A stretch of 64,000 nucleotides of DNA from Microbacterium sp. SORGH_AS_1204 (lineage in GTDB: Bacteria; Actinomycetota; Actinomycetes; Actinomycetales; Microbacteriaceae): the NCBI RefSeq assembly GCF_030818935.1, contig NZ_JAUTBD010000001.1, positions 62,001-126,000 on the forward strand. Direction: 5' to 3'. A model generated the notes under the pieces. That model saw nothing but the letters and a program-made list of their open reading frames with translations. It made no database searches and was not told the origin of the DNA. Position 1 is the stretch's first letter. The number at the start of each line of letters is the position of its first letter. Below are positions 63,759 to 64,000 of the stretch, one piece after another. The translations under genes and the position numbers were made by a program.

Positions 63759-64000
63759 GTGTGCAACCCGCATTCCGTCTTCGAGAAGCCGGCCCAGCGG
63801 CCGGCTCGGGGGTCTTCGCCGGGGGCGACCGGTCGGGTGCACGGCTCGCATCCGATGGAGGGGTAGCCGTGGCTGAGGAGGAGGTTGACCGGAACGGCGT
63901 GAGCGTTGGCGTAGCCGATGAGGTCATCGAAGCTCCACGCCGCGACCGGGTTCACCTTGACGAGGCCGTTGCGCTCGTCCCACGTGACCAGGGGCGTGTG
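63755..64000 (-). CDS. cysH: APS reductase, C-terminal part (5' end outside window)
   Basis: About 81 residues are visible. [20 protein letters not shown] leads to CEPC in the middle and the catalytic ECGLHT at the C-terminus. The CxxC pair indicates the [4Fe-4S]-containing, APS-specific type rather than the PAPS type, in line with the lack of cysC. It is the most upstream gene visible of the sulfur operon; the promoter and probably sulfite reductase lie outside. Confidence 0.92.
   Translation of the reverse strand, partial: HTPLVTWDERNGLVKVNPVAAWSFDDLIGYANAHAVPVNLLLSHGYPSIGCEPCTRPVAPGEDPRAGRWAGFSKTECGLHT

Overview
The window is high-GC, densely coded DNA with short gaps, many GTG starts and many stop/start overlaps of the ATGA or GTGA type. 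A 7Fe ferredoxin paired with an adrenodoxin-reductase-like Fpr, an actinobacterial-type Dcd, and heavy use of the heptamer GGATGCC/GGCATCC all point to an actinobacterium, most likely Microbacterium or another Microbacteriaceae. This placement is inferred from recall of these families; no database search was run. The content looks chromosomal. I see no insertion sequence, prophage or CRISPR array.

Left part (1-19.5 kb): the end of a CorA-type Mg2+ channel, an amino-acid permease, 4-hydroxybenzoate hydroxylase (pobA), and a beta-glucoside operon (EIIBCA, GH1 glycosidase, BglG antiterminator) whose leader carries a RAT sequence overlapping a terminator. Next come a MarR / DHA2 exporter / FAD-monooxygenase set that resembles a drug-resistance module, an amidase with its own MFS importer and a LuxR regulator, and a small redox set (NAD(P)H-binding protein, HxlR regulator, DsbA-like protein).

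Middle (18.3-40 kb): a ROK regulator precedes an amidase / peptide-type ABC importer / nitrilase / MFS cluster, in which one permease is fused to an ATPase. A LysR-controlled operon follows, with a lactate/malate-dehydrogenase-like enzyme, benzaldehyde dehydrogenase, benzoylformate decarboxylase and an MHS-type importer, which together make a mandelate-type pathway. After it an IclR regulator and pcaHGBDC carry protocatechuate through ring cleavage. If the mandelate operon acts on 4-hydroxymandelate, its product is 4-hydroxybenzoate, so that operon, pobA and pca would form one route. The thiolase and CoA-transferase steps are not here.

40-53.9 kb: a scarred stretch (LysR fragment, lipoprotein stub, DnaA-box-like sites), a siderophore uptake operon (binding protein, siderophore-interacting flavoprotein, two permeases, ATPase) under an AraC regulator, a CYP152-type P450 with the His found in OleT-type alkene-forming enzymes, a SnoaL-like protein, a BLUF photoreceptor coupled to an unknown small protein, a flavodoxin-like reductase, a GDSL lipoprotein, a YdeI-like protein and an SDR.

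Right end (54-64 kb): tRNA-Gly(CCC) is followed by tandem copies of its own 3' tail plus terminator. Then come dcd with a tandemly repeated 3' end and a long, tightly coupled minus-strand sulfur operon (cysH-cysD-cysN, an SsuABC-like importer, cobA, fpr, fdxA). The window is notable for short tandem and dispersed repeats, several of which sit on gene ends and have rewritten them (pcaG, pcaB, dcd).
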